Origin: Pseudomonas iranensis
GTDB lineage: Bacteria; Pseudomonadota; Gammaproteobacteria; Pseudomonadales; Pseudomonadaceae
DNA: 64,000 nucleotides
Assembly (NCBI RefSeq): GCF_014268585.2
Contig: NZ_CP077092.1
Coordinates: 6,009,515-6,073,514, forward strand
Direction: 5' to 3'
Within the stretch, counting starts at the first letter, position 1; the number at the start of each line of letters is the position of its first letter. The position numbers and the translations under genes were made by a program. This document shows, one piece after another, positions 9,991 through 19,198 of the stretch. The notes beneath the pieces were generated by a model. That model saw only the letters and a list, made by a program, of their open reading frames with translations. It made no database searches and had not been told where the DNA came from.

Positions 9991-12216
9991 TTAACTGCTG
10001 ACAGGCAGTATCGGGCTGCCCAACCGCTCCAGCAACGTCGCCTGCGCACTGCGCGGGTTCTGGTTGCCGGTGGGTGTGTTGCGGATGTAGCGGCCGTCCG
10101 ACTGCAGGCTCCAGCTGTGGGTGTTGTCGGTCAGGTACAGCTCCAGCTCCTTCTTGACGCGGGTCAGCAGCTTCTTGCCTTCCACCGGGAAGCAGGTCTC
10201 GACGCGCTTGTCGAGGTTGCGCTCCATCCAGTCGGCGCTGGAGAGGAACATCTGCTCGTCGCCGCCGTTGAGGAAGTAGAACACCCGCGTGTGCTCGAGG
10301 AAGCGGCCAATGATCGAGCGCACATGAATGTTGTGCGAAACCCCGGCGATGCCCGGACGCAGGCAGCACATGCCGCGCACCACCAGATCGATGCGCACGC
10401 CGGACTGGCTGGCCTTGTACAGCGCGCGGATGATCTTCGGATCGGTCAGCGAGTTGAACTTGGCGATGATGTGCGCCGGTTTGCCTTCGAGGGCGAACTG
10501 GGTTTCGCGGGCAATCATGTCGAGCATGCCCTTCTTCAGGGTGAACGGCGCATGCAGCAGCTTTTTCATGCGCAGCGTCTTGCCCATGCCGATCAACTGG
10601 CTGAACAGTTTGCCGACGTCTTCGCACAAAGCGTCGTCGGAGGTCAGCAGGCTGTAGTCGGTGTAGAGCTTGGCATTACCGGCGTGGTAGTTGCCGGTAC
10701 CGAGATGCGCATAACGGACGATCTCGCCAGCCTCACGGCGCAGGATCAGCATCATCTTGGCGTGGGTCTTGAAGCCGACCACGCCGTAGATCACCACCGC
10801 ACCGGCCGCTTGCAGACGGCTGGCCAGTTGCAGGTTGGATTCCTCGTCGAAGCGCGCGCGCAGCTCGATCACCGCAGTGACTTCCTTGCCGTTACGCGCG
10901 GCGTCGACCAGCGCATCGACGATCTCGGAGTTGGCGCCGGAGCGGTACAGGGTCTGGCGAACGGCGAGCACGTGCGGGTCTTTCGCGGCCTGACGCAGCA
11001 AGTCGACCACCGGGGTGAACGACTCGAACGGGTGCAGCAGGAGGATGTCCTGCTTGCTGACCACACTGAAGATGTTTTCGCTGTTTTGCAGCAGTTTCGG
11101 GATCTGCGGGGTGAACGGCGTGTATTGCAGCTCCGGATGGCTGTCCAGACCGGTGATGCTGAACAGGCGCGTCAGGTTGACCGGGCCGTTGACCTGATAC
11201 AGCTCGGTCTCGCTCAGGTTGAACTGCTTGAGCAGGTAGTCCGAGAGGTGTTTCGGGCAGGTGTCGGCAACTTCCAGACGCACCGCGTCACCGTAGCGCC
11301 GCGAGAACAACTCGCCACGCAGAGCGCGGGCCAAGTCTTCGACATCTTCGGAATCGAGCGCCAGGTCGGCGTTTCGGGTCAGACGGAACTGGTAGCAGCC
11401 TTTCACCTTCATGCCCTGGAACAGGTCATCGGCGTGGGCGTGGATCATCGACGACAGGAACACATAGTTGTCGCCGGCGCCGCCGACTTCTTCCGGTACC
11501 TTGATGATCCGTGGCAGCAGGCGCGGCGCGGGGATGATCGCCAGACCGGAATCGCGCCCGAAGGCGTCGATGCCTTCGAGCTCGACGATGAAGTTCAGGC
11601 TCTTGTTCACCAGCAACGGGAACGGGTGAGTCGGGTCGAGGCCGATCGGGGTGATGATCGGCGCGATCTCGTCGCGGAAATAGCGCCGGACCCAGGTCTT
11701 GAGCTTGGTCGTCCAGTTGCGCCGACGGATGAAGCGCACCTGATGCTTTTCCAGCTCCGGCAGGAGGATGTCGTTGAGGATCGCGTACTGGCGGTCAACG
11801 TGACCGTGGACCAGCTCGCTGATCCGCGCCAGCGCCTGATGCGGCTGCAAGCCGTCAGCGCCGGCCTGTTCGCGGGCGAAGGTGATTTGCTTTTTCAGCC
11901 CGGCGACGCGGATCTCGAAGAATTCGTCGAGGTTGCTGGAGAAGATCAGCAGGAACTTCAGCCGCTCCAGCAACGGGTAGGACTCGTCCAGCGCCTGTTC
12001 CAGCACGCGGATGTTGAACTGCAATTGCGAAAGCTCGCGGTGGATGTACAGGCTGCTGTCATCCAGGCCGGGAATGGCGATCGCCGGCACCGCCACAGCG
12101 GTTTCGGCAACCGGCGCGGGTGGCGCAGGCTCCAGTTCCGGCGGGGTTTCGGTGATTTGCTCGACCACCGGCTGAGCTTCTTTTACGGCAACTTCAGTGA
12201 GTCCTTCGGTATTCAT
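9991..12216 (-). CDS. ppk: Polyphosphate kinase 1
   Basis: A 741-residue PPK1 that makes inorganic polyphosphate from ATP, probably at the inner face of the membrane. The family's two key histidines are visible with the correct 19-residue spacing: H485 in KTHAKM and H504 in [10 protein letters not shown]. The N-terminal 50 residues are a Pro/Ala/Glu-rich extension that precedes the usual start of the family homology ([12 protein letters not shown] at about 57). The end is well defined by a TAA before the inverted repeats shared with ppx. Its neighbour upstream is hemB, 18 nt away and on the same strand. Confidence 0.96.
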   Translation of the reverse strand: MNTEGLTEVAVKEAQPVVEQITETPPELEPAPPAPVAETAVAVPAIAIPGLDDSSLYIHRELSQLQFNIRVLEQALDESYPLLERLKFLLIFSSNLDEFFEIRVAGLKKQITFAREQAGADGLQPHQALARISELVHGHVDRQYAILNDILLPELEKHQVRFIRRRNWTTKLKTWVRRYFRDEIAPIITPIGLDPTHPFPLLVNKSLNFIVELEGIDAFGRDSGLAIIPAPRLLPRIIKVPEEVGGAGDNYVFLSSMIHAHADDLFQGMKVKGCYQFRLTRNADLALDSEDVEDLARALRGELFSRRYGDAVRLEVADTCPKHLSDYLLKQFNLSETELYQVNGPVNLTRLFSITGLDSHPELQYTPFTPQIPKLLQNSENIFSVVSKQDILLLHPFESFTPVVDLLRQAAKDPHVLAVRQTLYRSGANSEIVDALVDAARNGKEVTAVIELRARFDEESNLQLASRLQAAGAVVIYGVVGFKTHAKMMLILRREAGEIVRYAHLGTGNYHAGNAKLYTDYSLLTSDDALCEDVGKLFSQLIGMGKTLRMKKLLHAPFTLKKGMLDMIARETQFALEGKPAHIIAKFNSLTDPKIIRALYKASQSGVRIDLVVRGMCCLRPGIAGVSHNIHVRSIIGRFLEHTRVFYFLNGGDEQMFLSSADWMERNLDKRVETCFPVEGKKLLTRVKKELELYLTDNTHSWSLQSDGRYIRNTPTGNQNPRSAQATLLERLGSPILPVSS

Positions 12217-12234
12217 GGAATGTTCCTGGGAGGG

Positions 12235-13374
<1,140 letters not shown>

Positions 13375-13455
13375 TCACGTCGAGACACATTTGGACACTT
13401 TCATGAATGTGTCCGAAGGGTTAGGCTGCGCGTTCATTTCGCCAGCACCCAGACA

Positions 13456-14115
13456 ATGCTCCAACAATTTCTGCACGACTTTGGCTACTTTGCCTTGTTT
13501 CTCGGCACGTTCTTCGAAGGCGAAACCATCCTGGTGCTCGCAGGCTTCCTTGCGTTCCGTGGATACATGGACATCAACCTGGTGGTGGTCGTGGCATTCT
13601 TCGGCAGTTATGCCGGCGATCAGCTGTGGTACTTCCTGGGGCGCAAGCACGGGCGCAAATTGCTCGCGCGCAAACCGCGCTGGCAGATGATGGGCGACCG
13701 TGCGCTGGAGCACATCCGCAAACATCCGGACATCTGGGTCCTGAGCTTCCGCTTCGTTTATGGCCTGCGCACGGTGATGCCGGTGGCGATCGGTCTGTCC
13801 GGTTATCCACCGGGACGTTACTTGCTGCTCAACGGCATCGGCGCGGCGATCTGGGCCACCGCGCTGGCGGCGGCGGCTTACCACTTCGGCGCAGTGCTGG
13901 AAGGCATGCTCGGCAGCATCAAGAAGTACGAGCTGTGGGTGCTCGGCGCATTGCTGATCCTCGGCCTGGGCCTGTGGCTGCGGCGCCGCTTCAAGAATGC
14001 GCAACTGGCGAAGAAAATCTATCAGGACGAGCAACTCGCCAAGGCCGCCGAGGCAGAGCAGTTGCGCTTGGCCGAAACGACCCCTCCTGCCGGACCGAAA
14101 ACGCCAGCCGAATAA
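13456..14115 (+). CDS. DedA family membrane protein
   Basis: A 219-residue polytopic inner-membrane protein of the DedA/SNARE-associated (VTT) family, several members of which act in lipid-carrier (undecaprenyl phosphate) flipping and membrane homeostasis. Visible features are the FLGTFFEGETIL start, GDQLWYFLGRKHG near residue 54 and the hallmark FRFVYGLRTVMPVAIGLSG near 98-116. The C-terminal 40 residues are charged and Ala/Lys-rich and probably cytoplasmic. It is divergent from hemB. Its specific substrate cannot be assigned. Confidence 0.9.
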   Translation: MLQQFLHDFGYFALFLGTFFEGETILVLAGFLAFRGYMDINLVVVVAFFGSYAGDQLWYFLGRKHGRKLLARKPRWQMMGDRALEHIRKHPDIWVLSFRFVYGLRTVMPVAIGLSGYPPGRYLLLNGIGAAIWATALAAAAYHFGAVLEGMLGSIKKYELWVLGALLILGLGLWLRRRFKNAQLAKKIYQDEQLAKAAEAEQLRLAETTPPAGPKTPAE

Positions 14116-14282
14116 GCCATTCGCTGGCGGCTGCCACGTGCAGTCCAGGCAAATAATGAACACCCCGCCGCCGTTGCGATCCATTGAGAGAGCGCTCTGC
14201 CCCCGCGCGCGTCAACCGTGCCCCTATGGCCACGCGCGACGATTTGAGGGACATTGAGCGCCATGAATCTGGAGAGAAGCCC

Positions 14283-14951
14283 ATGAGCAAAAAAGTTGCA
14301 GTGATCCTGTCCGGCAGTGGCGTGTACGACGGCGCCGAAATCCAGGAAAGTGTCATCACCCTGCTGCGCCTCGACCAGCGCGGCGCACAGGTGCAGTGCT
14401 TCGCGCCGAACATCGCGCAATTGCATGTGATCAACCACCTGACCGGCGAAGAAATGCCGGAATCGCGCAACGTGCTGGTGGAATCGGCGCGCATTGCCCG
14501 GGGCAACGTCAAGGATATCCGCGACGCCGACGTCGAAGACTTCGATGCGCTGATCGTGCCCGGCGGTTTCGGCGCGGCGAAGAACCTGTCGAACTTCGCC
14601 ATCGAAGGCGCCGGCTGCACCGTGCAACCCGAAGTGCTGGCCCTGGCCGAAGCATTTGCCGAAGCGGGCAAGCCGGTCGGGCTGATCTGCATCTCCCCGG
14701 CGCTGGCAGCAAAAATCTATGGCCCGGGCGTGACCTGCACCATCGGCAACGACGCCGACACCGCTGCGGCCATGAACAAGATGGGCGCCACCCACGAAGA
14801 GTGCGCTGTGACCGAGATCGTCGAAGACAAGGCGCGCAAACTGGTCACCACCCCGGCGTACATGCTGGCGCAGACCATCAGTGAAGCGGCTTCGGGGATC
14901 AACAAACTGGTCGACCGCGTGCTCGAACTGACTCACGAAAACGACGCTTGA
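14283..14951 (+). CDS. elbB: Isoprenoid biosynthesis glyoxalase ElbB
   Basis: A 222-residue DJ-1/PfpI-superfamily protein matching ElbB (also called YhbL or SCRP-27A) over its full length. It has the start SKKVAVILSGSGVYDGAEIQ, the catalytic nucleophile-elbow region VGLICISPALA (Cys near 138) and TPAYMLAQTISEAASGI near the end. ElbB homologues have weak glyoxalase activity and have been linked to isoprenoid yield. The ATG at 14283 has a GGAGAAG Shine-Dalgarno; a longer frame upstream has no family support. It lies 168 nt downstream of the DedA gene. Confidence 0.9.
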   Translation: MSKKVAVILSGSGVYDGAEIQESVITLLRLDQRGAQVQCFAPNIAQLHVINHLTGEEMPESRNVLVESARIARGNVKDIRDADVEDFDALIVPGGFGAAKNLSNFAIEGAGCTVQPEVLALAEAFAEAGKPVGLICISPALAAKIYGPGVTCTIGNDADTAAAMNKMGATHEECAVTEIVEDKARKLVTTPAYMLAQTISEAASGINKLVDRVLELTHENDA

Positions 14952-14956
14952 AATCA

Positions 14957-14983
14957 AAAGATCGCAGCCTTCGGCAGCTCCTA
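14957..14983 (-). repeat. Class B REP, left half, interrupted by the IS
   Basis: The sequence AAAGATCGCAGCCTTCGGCAGCTCCTA is a REP of the GTAGGAGCTGCCG type in inverted orientation (positions 14957-14983). Its natural continuation CAGG reappears on the far side of the insertion sequence at 16419. It pairs with the inverted copy at 16462-16491. Confidence 0.85.
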
Positions 14984-14986
14984 TGT

Positions 14987-14998
14987 ATGGACTCGCCC
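14987..14998. repeat. Sub-terminal inverted repeat, transposase-distal (right) end of the IS
   Basis: ATGGACTCGCCC is the exact inverted complement of 16400-16411. It sits 3 nt inside the inferred element boundary. Confidence 0.85.
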
Positions 14999-14999
14999 C

Positions 15000-15200
15000 A
15001 CCATTCAACCCGCTTTTGAACACTGCTACCCGGTTGCATCTATGTATAAGGCCTGTTCGAGGAAGCGTTGAGCGGCTTCTGGCCAACATTGGGTTAGCTC
15101 GCGGTATGCCGATTACAGTAAGGCCTCAAGGGCCAGTAGGAGCTCAGGCATCAATCCGCGACGGTCTGACCTGGGGTCAATGTTCTTCAGCATGGGTTGG
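15000..15200 (-). ncRNA. Candidate bridge/seeker RNA of the IS1111-type element
   Basis: This is the non-coding stretch downstream of the transposase, where IS1111-group elements carry their guide RNA. Read on the minus strand it contains, in order: AGCTCCTAC (15136-15144), a hairpin GGCC-CTTGA-GGCC, CTGTA (15114-15118), then CCAAT (15088-15092), a hairpin with arms GAAGC and GCTTC inside GGCC arms, and ATACATA (15041-15047). The first pair matches the two sides of the REP target (CTCC-TA-C and CTG-TA). The second pair matches the two element ends (complement of ATTGG, and ATACA-TA). This fits a target-binding loop followed by a donor-binding loop. The exact ends of the RNA are not defined by sequence. 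Confidence 0.6.
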
Positions 15201-15233
15201 AGCGGTTTACGCCCCGGTGGCAGAACTTTGTTG

Positions 15234-16334
15234 TCAGTGACTCATCGCAGCCTCCTGGCCATCGCCCGGCCGGCGCCGATAAGTCTGGTCGTTTTGCAGC
15301 AGCACCCAGAGGATGCGCAGATTTCGATTGGCTAATCGCACTGCTGCCTGCTTGCGGCCCAGGCGGGAAATCCAGCGCCAAAGACGCCTGTCGTCCGGCT
15401 GCTCTGAATCCGGACGTATCTGTCTTAAAACGGCATGAGCGCCCTGAATCGTTAAACTTCGCAGATAAGCGTCACCGTTCTTGCTCATTCCGCCCAATCG
15501 GTTTTTCTCGCCAGAGCTGTGCTGGCTGGGCACCAATCCGAAGTAGGCGGCGAACAAACGGGCGTTGGCGAAGCGTTCGGGTTCGGTCTGCTTGGCCAGC
15601 AGCGCCGTGGCAATGATCGGACCAACACCGCGCACCGTCATCAGCCGCTTCGCCGTTTCATCCTCATTCGCTGCCGTTTCCAGCCGACCGGTCAGCACGT
15701 TGACGCGCTCACCCAGTTGGCCCCACTCACCCAAAAGTTCGGCGATCAGTTCACGCAGCAAATCAGGTAGCGGCTGAGTGGCATCTTCCAGAACTCGAGG
15801 CACGAGCTGCCTGATCGCTATCTCACCCTGAGCCATGGCTACCCCATGTTCCAACAGCAAGGCGCGTATCTGATTACCCACCGCAGTGCGGCGCCGCACA
15901 TAGCCCTGACGAGCCCTGTGCAGGGCCTGCATCGCCAGCGCCGCAGCACTCTTGATCGGTACTGCCGAAATTTTGCAGTCGCGGCCTGCACGCAAGATCG
16001 CCAATACATCGTTGCGATCATTTTTTGGGCCGCTACGATGACTGGCAACCAGCTGGGCCGGCAGGATGCGGACGGAATTACCCTGCATCTGGAGCAATCG
16101 CGCCCATGCTTGAGCGCCGGGCCCGGTTTCAACTAACACCGTAACGCTCGCGGGAAGCCCACGCAGAAATACCTGAAAGGCTTCTCGCGACTTGATTCGA
16201 TCTTCGAAAATCACCTGACCGAGGGCATCCTCCCCAGCCACCTGAAAAACCCTCTTGGCAAGATCTATCGCAACTGTGGAGCATGCCGACACGTCGGCTG
16301 ACAAGGATTGATCAATCGTCGTATGCTTTTTCAT
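15234..16334 (-). CDS. IS110/IS1111-family transposase (DEDD recombinase)
   Basis: A 366-residue transposase. The N-terminal RuvC-like DEDD domain shows D in IDLAKRVFQV (near 26), E in VETGPGAQAW, and the two Asp of KNDRNDVLAIL. After a coiled middle region, the C-terminal Tnp_20 domain starts with the helix-hairpin-helix-like MTVRGVGPIIATALLA and contains the conserved serine block LVPSQHSSGEK followed by GGMSKNGDAYLRS. These enzymes cut and rejoin DNA using an RNA guide and leave little or no target duplication. The start at 16334 follows a GAGG; a longer frame reaching 16415 would run into the inverted repeat and was rejected. Confidence 0.94.
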   Translation of the reverse strand: MKKHTTIDQSLSADVSACSTVAIDLAKRVFQVAGEDALGQVIFEDRIKSREAFQVFLRGLPASVTVLVETGPGAQAWARLLQMQGNSVRILPAQLVASHRSGPKNDRNDVLAILRAGRDCKISAVPIKSAAALAMQALHRARQGYVRRRTAVGNQIRALLLEHGVAMAQGEIAIRQLVPRVLEDATQPLPDLLRELIAELLGEWGQLGERVNVLTGRLETAANEDETAKRLMTVRGVGPIIATALLAKQTEPERFANARLFAAYFGLVPSQHSSGEKNRLGGMSKNGDAYLRSLTIQGAHAVLRQIRPDSEQPDDRRLWRWISRLGRKQAAVRLANRNLRILWVLLQNDQTYRRRPGDGQEAAMSH

Positions 16335-16399
16335 GGCCTCGCCCTCGCTGTCGTTGGCTTCTATAAGAATGCCACCGTGGCGCACAGACGCCTCGGCTT

Positions 16400-16411
16400 G
16401 GGCGAGTCCAT
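16400..16411. repeat. Sub-terminal inverted repeat, transposase-proximal (left) end of the IS
   Basis: GGGCGAGTCCAT is the exact inverted complement of 14987-14998. It lies 5 nt inside the inferred boundary at 16416. Confidence 0.85.
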
Positions 16412-16461
16412 CCAATTACAGGTTCCGTGTCGCGCCGTGATATTGCGGCATACACCGCCCC

Positions 16462-16491
16462 GGTAGGAGCTGCCGCAGGCTGTGATCTTTT
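16462..16491 (+). repeat. Class B REP, right copy
   Basis: GTAGGAGCTGCCGCAGGCTG and its continuation to GATCTTTT form a REP facing the one at 14957-14983. Without the IS the two would form an ordinary inverted REP pair about 43 nt apart. It touches the stop codon of the YaiI-family gene. Confidence 0.85.
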
Positions 16492-16946
16492 CAGGGCTTG
16501 CGGGTGAGCCGGGTCAGGATCCGATCCAGCGCATTGGCAAACGCCTGCTTTTCACGCTCGCCAAACGGCGCCGGCCCGCCGCTCATCTGGCCCTGCTCTC
16601 TGAGATCGGTGAACAGATTACGCACCGCCAGGCGTTCGCCCATGTTCTGCGCATCGAACTCCTTGCCGCGCGGATCCAGCGCCGCCACGCCCTTCTTCAC
16701 CAGCCGATCGGCCAGCGGAATATCGCTGCAGATCACCAGTTCGCCCGGCACCGCATGCTCGACCAGATAATCATCTGCCGCATCCGGCCCGCTCGGCACC
16801 ACAATCAATTTGACGATCGCCAGCCCCGGCTTGACCTGCGGCTGCCCGGCCACCAGCACCACTTCGAACTGGCGCTTTAACGCGAACTTCACCACCAGAT
16901 CCTTCGCCGCCCGTGGACAGGCGTCGGCATCGATCCATACACGCAT
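16491..16946 (-). CDS. YaiI/YqxD family protein (DUF188, UPF0178)
   Basis: A 151-residue member of UPF0178, recognised by the start MRVWIDADACPRAAKDLV, the VPSGPDAADDYLVE block and ICSDIPLADRLV. The Asp-rich pattern resembles PIN/NYN-like nucleases, but no activity is established for the family. It is a single gene between REP elements, with no obvious operon partner. Confidence 0.9.
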   Translation of the reverse strand: MRVWIDADACPRAAKDLVVKFALKRQFEVVLVAGQPQVKPGLAIVKLIVVPSGPDAADDYLVEHAVPGELVICSDIPLADRLVKKGVAALDPRGKEFDAQNMGERLAVRNLFTDLREQGQMSGGPAPFGEREKQAFANALDRILTRLTRKP

Positions 16947-16964
16947 GTTCTTGCCTCCAAAAAA

Positions 16965-17028
16965 TTCGCGAGCAGGCTCGCCCCCAAAGGATACATACCG
17001 AACCTGTGGGAGCGAGCCTGCTCGCGAA
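16965..17028. repeat. Inverted REP pair, class A
   Basis: TTCGCGAGCAGGCTCG and the opposed GTGGGAGCGAGCCTGCTCGC are separated by about 25 nt, between two minus-strand genes. Confidence 0.88.
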
Positions 17029-17048
17029 TATGAGCGCAGCGAATGCCT

Positions 17049-18947
17049 TTATGCAGCCGAAACCCGACGCTTCTCCGCCACCCAACTGCGCCCATACAGC
17101 ACAGCAATCGCCACAATCGCCACCACCTGCGCGGTCAGCGAATAGGCATCGGCATGGATCCCCAGCCAGTCGAATTCAAAGAACGCCACCGGCCGTGTGC
17201 CGAAGATCCCGGCTTCCTGCAAGGCCTTGACGCCATGCCCGGCAAACACCACCGACAACGCGCACAGCAGCGCGGCGTTGATGCTGAAGAACAGCGTCAG
17301 CGGCAGTTTCGCCGATCCGCGCAGAATGACCCACGCTAGGCCGACCAGCAGCACCAGCGCCGTCGCACCGCCAGCCAGCACGGCGTTGTGCCCGGCAGGC
17401 CCGGCCTGCAGCCACAGGGTTTCGTAGAACAGAATCACCTCGAACAATTCGCGGTACACCGAAAAAAACGCCAGGATCGCAAAACCGAAACGACCACCGC
17501 CGCCTACCAGACTGCTCTTGATGTAATCCTGCCAGGCCGCCGCGTGACGGCGGTCATGCATCCACACGCCGAGCCACAACACCATGACGCTGGCAAACAA
17601 CGCGGTGGCGCCTTCCAGCAACTCACGCTGCGAACCGCTGACGTCGATCACATACGCCGCCAGCGCCCAGGTGCCCAAGCCCGCCAGCAACGCCAGGCCC
17701 CAGCCAACGTTGACACTGCGCACCGCTGACTGCTGACCGGTGTTGCGCAAGAAGGCGAGGATCGCCGCCAGCACCAGAATCGCTTCCAGACCTTCGCGCA
17801 GCAGAATCAGCAGACCGGAGATGAAGCTCAGCGACCAGCTCAGACCATCGCTGCCCAGCAGACCGGCGGACTCCTTGAGTCTGGCCTTGGCCGCGTCCAG
17901 ACGCTGCTCGGTCTGCTCGACCGGCAGACCGTCCTGCAGCGACTGCCGGTAAGCCATCAGCGATTTTTCGGTGTCCTTGCGCACGTTGGCATCGACGTTG
18001 TCCAGCGAGCTTTCGACCAGTTCGAAGCCTTCCAGGTACGCTGCTACCGACAGGTCATAGGCCTGATCATGTTCACCGGCGCGGTAGGCCGCGAGGCTCT
18101 TGTCCAGCGTGGCGGCAGTGTAATCAAGCAACTGTGCCGGACCACGTTTGACCTGCGGCGGTTGCGCGCGCTGAGCCCGGAACGTTGCCGCGACCTCTGC
18201 GCCCTCGGCAGCCTGCACCTCGGCCGGGGTCTGCCGGGCCAGGTCGGCAATGTTGTAGGCCTTGTCGGACTTGACGGCTGCCGCATCGGCACTGAAGCCG
18301 GCGATGTAGGTGGCCAGATCCCAGCGCTGGCGATCATCGAGCTGATCGGCAAACGCCGGCATGTCGGTGCCTTCGACGCCCTGGCCGAGGGTGCTGTAGA
18401 TCGCGTACAGGCTCAGGTGATCCATGCGCGCAGCATCGCGCAGGTTGGCTGGCGCAGGGGTCAGACCGACGCCGGCCGGGCCGTCGCCAGCGCCAGTGTC
18501 GCCATGGCACACCGAGCAGTTCTGCGCATACAACGGCGCACCGCGTGTCGGGTCCGGGGTGATGATCGGTGCCTGGCTGACTTCATAAGCCACCGCCAGT
18601 TTCGCCCCCAGCTGTCGGGCCTGACGGGCGACATCGGCACCGTCCTGCTTTGCAGTGATGGCGGCATGCAAAGATTCGACGCCCTGTTCCAGCGCGGCTT
18701 TTTCCGGTTTGGCCGGTAATGCAGTGATCAAGCCTTGCAGGACCTGAGTGAATTCCAGCTGCTCGCGGTATTCGCCATCGTCGATGACTTTGCCTGCCGC
18801 GACCGTTGGCGGGTAATCGGCACTGATGTAATCGAGCAGGTGCAACGCTTGCGGCGCGCCTTCCACGGTATCGGCCAGCAGCGGCAGGCTGCTCAGGGAC
18901 AATAACGGGAACAGCAGCCAGGCCAGCAATCGGGACGAGGCAGTCAT
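17049..18947 (-). CDS. Cytochrome c / FTR1-family iron permease fusion
   Basis: A 632-residue envelope protein. A signal peptide (1-25, ending LLADT) is followed by a helical periplasmic region. A c-type haem domain has CSVCH at 144-148 and a likely axial Met in DMPAF (196). A second helical region covers about 270-365, and an FTR1 iron-permease domain from about 370 to the end has seven or so membrane segments. Three RExxE motifs occur: REGLE (384-388), RELLE (441-445) and RELFE (499-503). FTR1 proteins move Fe3+ after oxidation of Fe2+; a fused cytochrome could accept the electron (inference). No convincing Fur box was seen in the 251-nt upstream gap. Confidence 0.9.
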   Translation of the reverse strand: MTASSRLLAWLLFPLLSLSSLPLLADTVEGAPQALHLLDYISADYPPTVAAGKVIDDGEYREQLEFTQVLQGLITALPAKPEKAALEQGVESLHAAITAKQDGADVARQARQLGAKLAVAYEVSQAPIITPDPTRGAPLYAQNCSVCHGDTGAGDGPAGVGLTPAPANLRDAARMDHLSLYAIYSTLGQGVEGTDMPAFADQLDDRQRWDLATYIAGFSADAAAVKSDKAYNIADLARQTPAEVQAAEGAEVAATFRAQRAQPPQVKRGPAQLLDYTAATLDKSLAAYRAGEHDQAYDLSVAAYLEGFELVESSLDNVDANVRKDTEKSLMAYRQSLQDGLPVEQTEQRLDAAKARLKESAGLLGSDGLSWSLSFISGLLILLREGLEAILVLAAILAFLRNTGQQSAVRSVNVGWGLALLAGLGTWALAAYVIDVSGSQRELLEGATALFASVMVLWLGVWMHDRRHAAAWQDYIKSSLVGGGGRFGFAILAFFSVYRELFEVILFYETLWLQAGPAGHNAVLAGGATALVLLVGLAWVILRGSAKLPLTLFFSINAALLCALSVVFAGHGVKALQEAGIFGTRPVAFFEFDWLGIHADAYSLTAQVVAIVAIAVLYGRSWVAEKRRVSAA

Positions 18948-19198
18948 GAACGAATCTCAAATGGAAATGCGAAGTTACATATTGTTCACTTCGAAGACAT
19001 TTCTCTCAAGCTTTGTCGGCGTTTCGCTTTGATTGGCAGGAAATACCCGGCAGACGGCAGCAGCGTTTGTCGCCGAGTATTGCCGCACTGCCCGCTGCCG
19101 ATTGAGCATCGACACGTTCGATCAAGATCACAGCCATTTGCCATCATCCACTTTATACTGCCCGCCCCAGAGCATTTGCGCGCAAGGAATCAACCTCA

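Larger units (their letters stand above)
14984..16416 (-). mobile_element. IS110-family (IS1111 group) insertion sequence inserted in a REP element
   Basis: The element is about 1,433 bp. It lies between two copies of the dinucleotide TA (14982-14983 and 16417-16418); joining the flanks restores the REP sequence GCAGCTCC-TA-CAGG. It has 12-bp sub-terminal inverted repeats (ATGGACTCGCCC at 14987-14998 and its complement at 16400-16411), 3 and 5 nt from the ends. Sub-terminal rather than terminal repeats and a long non-coding segment downstream of the transposase are hallmarks of the IS1111 group. IS1111 members in other pseudomonads also use REP sequences as targets. One intact transposase gene is present and nothing looks broken, so the element may be active. 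Confidence 0.88.
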
